From positions 114,042,456 to 114,106,455 of the forward strand of contig NC_135497.1 of assembly GCF_052857255.1 (NCBI RefSeq): DNA of 64,000 nucleotides, in the 5' to 3' direction. The notes below the pieces were generated by a model. The model made no database searches, had not been told where the DNA came from, and worked only from the letters and a program-made list of their open reading frames with translations. The number at the start of each line of letters is the position of its first letter. Within the stretch, counting starts at the first letter, position 1. A program made the translations under genes and the position numbers. Shown here piece after piece: positions 59,437-64,000 of the stretch. This DNA comes from Amblyomma americanum (lineage: Eukaryota > Arthropoda > Arachnida > Ixodida > Ixodidae).

Positions 59437-62400
59437 CATTGAGGAACATTTGCCACTGCGTCACTATCGTAGCGGCGGGGAGAGTTAACGGGCCGGCGGC
59501 TACTGAATTCCACGCAAAAACACCCGCAAAGCGCGAGGGAGCCATGGGCACCACGGAGGAAACGTTACGACAAGCGCTGCTTCCCCCCGAAGCTTTCCCG
59601 AACGGTCGAATAGATTCCAGTGCAGGCGTCGCATTAACGGAGCGCCGCGTTCTTCCTTCGGCGCGGGTGGAGTTTGAAGAGGCTCAGAGGCCAGACGTGC
59701 CACCGTGGGGGCGCGTCGGATCGCATCCGAGGCGCCATTTAGCAGCGCAGCGCTCCGCTCGTCCGCGGAAGCTCTCCGGCTGCGCGCGCGCGCACTGTCT
59801 CCACGGAGCGCTTAGCGTGGAGCGCTAACGCGACGGCCTAACGGGCGCTCGCGCCAAGGCGGCCCGCTCTGTAGAGCCCATGTTGATGAGCCCATCAGGC
59901 GGCGGATGACTGATGCGGCCCCGAGAGCCCGCGGACGCGTCGCACACACCTCCGCGCGTCTCCGCCCAACGACGCCGCCCGGCCGCCGACCACGTCGCGT
60001 AATCTGTCTCGCCGGGCGCTCTCGGAGACGGCCTCCGGATATTCGCCTCGCAAACACGGGCCGACGCTGGTGTGGCGGGGAGGAGTTAATGATTCTCCAT
60101 TAGAGTTTCGCAGAAGCCAAGCCAGCATCTCGCCAGACGAGTCGAGGAGGCGGTGATGCAGATCTATCCGTGCCACCACGAGAGAAGCTATTGTCGCCAA
60201 AGGTGAACTAAGGGCTGTCGGTGTATGAAACAGTCCGACCGATTTCGACGACATAAAAATATAAAAAAATACTTGGTTCCAAAATTTTGGATTTGATGCT
60301 CCGAACGGCGGACATCCAATACCGCGGAGATCAAATCAAGCTTAAAAAATACATTTTAGTTGGAGTTCTGAGACCGCATTACTTCATGAATTACACGACT
60401 AAATTTATGAGTCAATTAACACCGGTCCGCCGCGCGAGCGTTAGCGCTCAAGAGGGCTACTAAACACGCACCCTTCGAGGCGGGCAGCACTACGGCGTAA
60501 TTACGACAACTCATTAGAAAGTCGTTAGTGTTAACTGTTTCCTGCCTTACCTTTGTTGGTGCAGGTCAGCAACCTTCCCTTTCATATGCTTTCTCGCACT
60601 ATTTTGGGTGGCAAGAGGAGGAGTCTAGAAAACTTTCAGCCGGGGCTGAGTTGGACAGAAACTATTCGTGGACCGAACTCGACAATGCAGGGATGTCGCT
60701 TTTCAAGAACGCTGTCTGCAGTCCTCAGAGACCGGTGCGAAAGTTCTGTGAAAGAAATGCAATAAATCAGCGGCCGAATCGCCTTGTTGCATTCCAGATC
60801 GGAAGTTTATTTCCTACGGAAACGTACCACCTAGTGAACGTTAATCAATAGCAGAAAAAAAAACACGAAAAGAAAAACTAATTTCAATGTTGTCCCACTT
60901 TCCTTAACAGAACTGACATCACATTCCAAGCGGCTCTCTGATTCGATATACACAGCATGGTGAGTTACGTTCCACGGGCTCCCAACTTGGGCCCGTTTCT
61001 TGCTTCGACTGCGTCAAAGATGAGGTCTCGCCGCATCTGCGACCGACCCCCGGCACCTGCTGGTTTTCACGGTGGTTTTCGATAAACGACCACCAGCAAA
61101 GAAAAGTCAGGAAGCTGCGCTCTTCCCCCCACGCTTCGCGCTGGGCCCAGGAACAAAAATAAAAGAAAATACAATGAAACCAAAGCAGCTCCGCGTAGAG
61201 TAGCGCGTGGCAAACTCCGCAAGAGGGCAGCAGCGGCGCGGCCGGACAGTGGAGGCTATATAGCTGCTGCCGGTGGCACGAGCGCATGCGGATCGTGAAT
61301 TGGAATTTGATGGCTATATATCGAATTCGAAGGCATGCCCCCGCCGTGCTGCCGCCGCGTCCGGTAGCCGCACGTCGGCACGGCTCGTGATCGGCGGCCA
61401 ACTTGGCGTGCTTCGTGACGCTTCCTTCTTCTTGCGGCGGCCGCATGAATTACACGACTCATGGACGCCCGCTGCAGCAGACCCGGGCGGGCGTAATGAC
61501 GGCTCCCGAGGGAGTTGCTGCAGCGCCGCCAGATTCGGCGCCCACCGCCGCTGGCGGCCACGAGGAGGATTACGAACCCGCTCGAGCGTTAAAGAAGTGG
61601 GGGGCCCCCACCTGTCCCGGTAAGACACCCGGGGCGGGGAGCGGCGCGCTTTCGCGTTCGTGTCGCAATGACGTATGCAACTTATCAGCGCGCACGCAGA
61701 CGCCCTGCTCCTCGAAAACTGCGACGACCTCGGTTTCCTGCTCCTTTATTTTGCTGCTGCTGAAGTTCGTGGGCAGCGGGCTTCAGGAGGCACGAAAAAA
61801 AAAAAAAAAAAAGAAGAGGCAAGGATTGTCAGCCTGGAGATAGCGAAGACCCACTAACAACAGAGCCGCTTTTTTTTTTTTTTGCGGGATGCGCTTATTT
61901 CGTTCCTTATTGTCTTTGCTTTTAAATACGCGATAGGAGACGCTGGTGTTCTCTGGAGGGCGTCGACGACATATCGCTTTGCGTGTGGAAATGCATTTTG
62001 TGAGCCGCCGAAGCCGAACTGGTTTTCGATACTAATTCTCGTGCTATCTGCCCTCATCTCCGCGGCTTGACCTCACGTTCGTGAGTAGTTCGCTAATGTG
62101 TTGTGGAGTCAGAATGGCAAATAGATTTTTTCCCCCCGCATGTTGATTATATACGCTGCCATAACCTCTACCGGGTTTTTCCTGAAATGCGAAACTTGCC
62201 ATTCGTCTCTATTGAGTCAGCATGCCTGTCGATAACCATTTTTTGTGAGTCACTTAAAATTTTGTCGATCCTACTCACTGCTGCAGTTGTTGTTGTTGGT
62301 TGGAAGCTGTAGCGAATCGGAAATATTCTCCAGGAAAAATATATTCATCCTTTTCTCGTTAGAGTACAAGCACGCACTGATGCAAACTCGATGAGGCCAG

Positions 62401-63498
62401 GATTCTAATTTTTTCTGTTTACTTGCATATTTCTTGGACATTTCTTCCGTGTATGTCTAAAAACAGTCAACCATGCACAAATGTATTGTCTCTGACAGTA
62501 GGGGTCATGTTATTTTTTCTTGTGCAGATGTGCTTGTACTGTCACTTAGGCGTTACCTGCTACTGTTACGACGATACATTTGCTAGGTTCGGGTCGGCAT
62601 ATTTACTCATTAAGTCCTCAGAATCGGGGGGGAAGCCATGAAGGTTTGCAATGCTTTCTTTCTTCATGCTCTTTGACCACCGCCTACGGCAAGCGGCGTT
62701 ATCCCATCAGAGCCAGTGTTATGTGGAGCGGTCATCCAGTGTGCTGTCCTTATCAGTGTAAACAAAGCGTTCTACAAGCTTAGCATTTCTCATCGGCGGA
62801 TTTTCTCGGAGTTCCAGCTTCTAAAATGGTGGCCTCAATGGTGTCGTGGTCCTATAACTAGCCACGTTGATTTATTTCTAAGCGGGATCAGTTCTATTTT
62901 CTTTACATATTTCGAAAGCATATGAAATGCTGAAGGTAGGTGTGTCGAGTTTCAGTCCAGGTGTCGCCACTGCATCCCACAGTTCGCGGAATCTCCAGAT
63001 TATCGCGAAGTCAAGTCCAGGCGCCGGCCATTATACGCAACAAAGCTCCCCTGGTCTGGCCGGCGATCGAACTGTCGGCCTCGGACTCCAGGACAGAGAA
63101 GAAAAAAATAAAGCACCTTTCGAAAGCCACGGCCCGTATCGTCAGCCCCCTGAGTGCCATCAGCGTGCTTACGGGCGAGTGAATGCAGTCAGCGATGCAT
63201 CTAGAACGAGCGAGTGCTCGGGCGTAGCTGTCGAAGGCGAATGCGACGAGCGGGCAACGTTTGGGCACAGTGAACGACAATCCTCGCCGTTATTTGCAGC
63301 CATTGCATGCTCATTGAACTTCCCTGCGGGGGGATGAAATGAACGTTTTTTTTTTTTTTAGTTTGTAGGGGGCGGGTGATTTATAAACCTTTTTCTTTCT
63401 TATAGATGAAATAACTCTGTATTGAAGGGAAGAGGCAACTCATCGACACCGCATTTCAGATGGGGTCTACAGGTATAGGTGTCGCGTTTCTTGGAGGT
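59437..63498. other. CpG-rich blocks and AT-rich spacers, no gene recognised
   Basis: 59,480-60,110 and 61,200-61,640 are CpG-rich with overlapping, domain-free frames on both strands. 60,240-60,900 and 61,860-63,000 are AT-rich. I see no exon with a conserved motif. One 16-bp string (CATGAATTACACGACT) occurs at 60,385 and 61,444. Confidence 0.35.
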
Positions 63499-63499
63499 A

Positions 63500-64000
63500 C
63501 AGTCGAGTTCACATACAACGGCCGCAGTTGTAACGAACGCTCGTTATTACGAACGAGGGTGGTGCTACCGTCCAAATATGTATCAGAGCAATGACACTGC
63601 GTCTCAAATACAACGAACAATCGTAACAGCAGGATTCGGTTAGATCGAACGAGGCGGCGCCTTAAATTCGGCCCCGCAGTAGAAAAACGCGAGCTTCCCG
63701 CCAGCGTGAAGACCTAAAAGTGTTTCCTAGCTTCTATAACACCCCTGCCCCTCTTCCATAACAACTTGGCGACCGAAAAAAAAAAAGCAATAAAAATTCG
63801 CCATTCAAAGCACCGGCCAAGCGTGCACCGACAGGATGCCAGTGTCAGTCGGCGCGTGCACGTGTGCCACTTGGTCGAAAGTGGAAGCCCGGTGCGCGCA
63901 AAAGAGGGCCAGCGCTGAAAGCGAGCCTGCACGCGGTCAGTGCTCACGCAAGGGCAGCCAACTGAGAGCTTTGACTGCCAGTCAAATGGCATGCCTTGCT
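63500..64000. mobile_element. left part of a Tigger/pogo-like element
   Basis: After a TA at 63,498-63,499 the sequence starts CAGTCGAGTTCACATACAAC. It continues with repeated subterminal motifs (TTGTAACGAACGCTCGTTAT, TACGAACGAGGG, ATACAACGAACAATCGTAAC, ATCGAACGAGGC). The CAGTCG end plus TA and the CGAACGAG/CGTTA repeats resemble the element at 3056-3809 and Tigger ends generally. The other end is not visible, so its extent is unknown. Confidence 0.45.

Noticed and set aside
60385..61459. 16-bp string CATGAATTACACGACT found twice
   Set aside because: A 16-mer repeat by chance is roughly expected once in a window of this size, and the flanks do not match.

Overview
ORGANISM. This is a eukaryotic, arthropod-type window. 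It has one spliced gene with long introns, many retroposons and DNA-transposon remnants, (TA)n tracts and two 100-N scaffold gaps. At least five dispersed copies of a tRNA-derived SINE match what I recognise as the tick 'Ruka' family, and two of them have perfect 13-bp target-site duplications. This points to a hard tick (Ixodidae, probably metastriate). The species call is inference from repeat content, not from a search. LAYOUT. 1-11,000: GC/CpG-rich noncoding DNA with long G and C homopolymers, a Tigger/pogo-like element (3056-3809) and a Ruka SINE. 11,000-18,400: a transposon graveyard (second SINE family, mariner, Ruka, Penelope-like, I-clade LINE, three long (TA)n or AT tracts). 18,400-33,000: CpG-rich and AT-rich blocks without a recognisable gene, a promoter-like motif cluster at 19,348-19,595, a composite SINE and a possible hAT-like element. 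33,084-46,960: four 3' exons, plus strand, of a T-box gene of the TBX20 (Drosophila midline/H15) class. Their introns carry LINE fragments, SINEs, a ~900-bp foldback element and two copies of an unusual tRNA-like inverted-repeat element. 46,961-64,000: probable 3' UTR broken by a gap, a Tc1-like MITE, a 9-unit tandem array of a tRNA-derived SINE (about 51,440-53,118), more CpG-rich DNA and a Tigger-like end. THE GENE. The exons join in phase (0, 0, 2). They encode the T-box from an RRMFPT motif through TAVTAYQNQ to the post-T-box segment; exons upstream of RRMFPT are not found here. The last exon needs at least three frame changes in GC-rich tracts to stay open, which most likely reflects uncorrected sequencing indels. 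MOST INTERESTING. The SINE-derived satellite with exact 186-bp period and a three-unit higher-order pattern; the tRNA-like domain framed by ~53-bp terminal inverted repeats; and the ~400-bp-arm foldback element inside the TBX20 intron. All homology statements come from reading translations and motifs by eye; no search was run.
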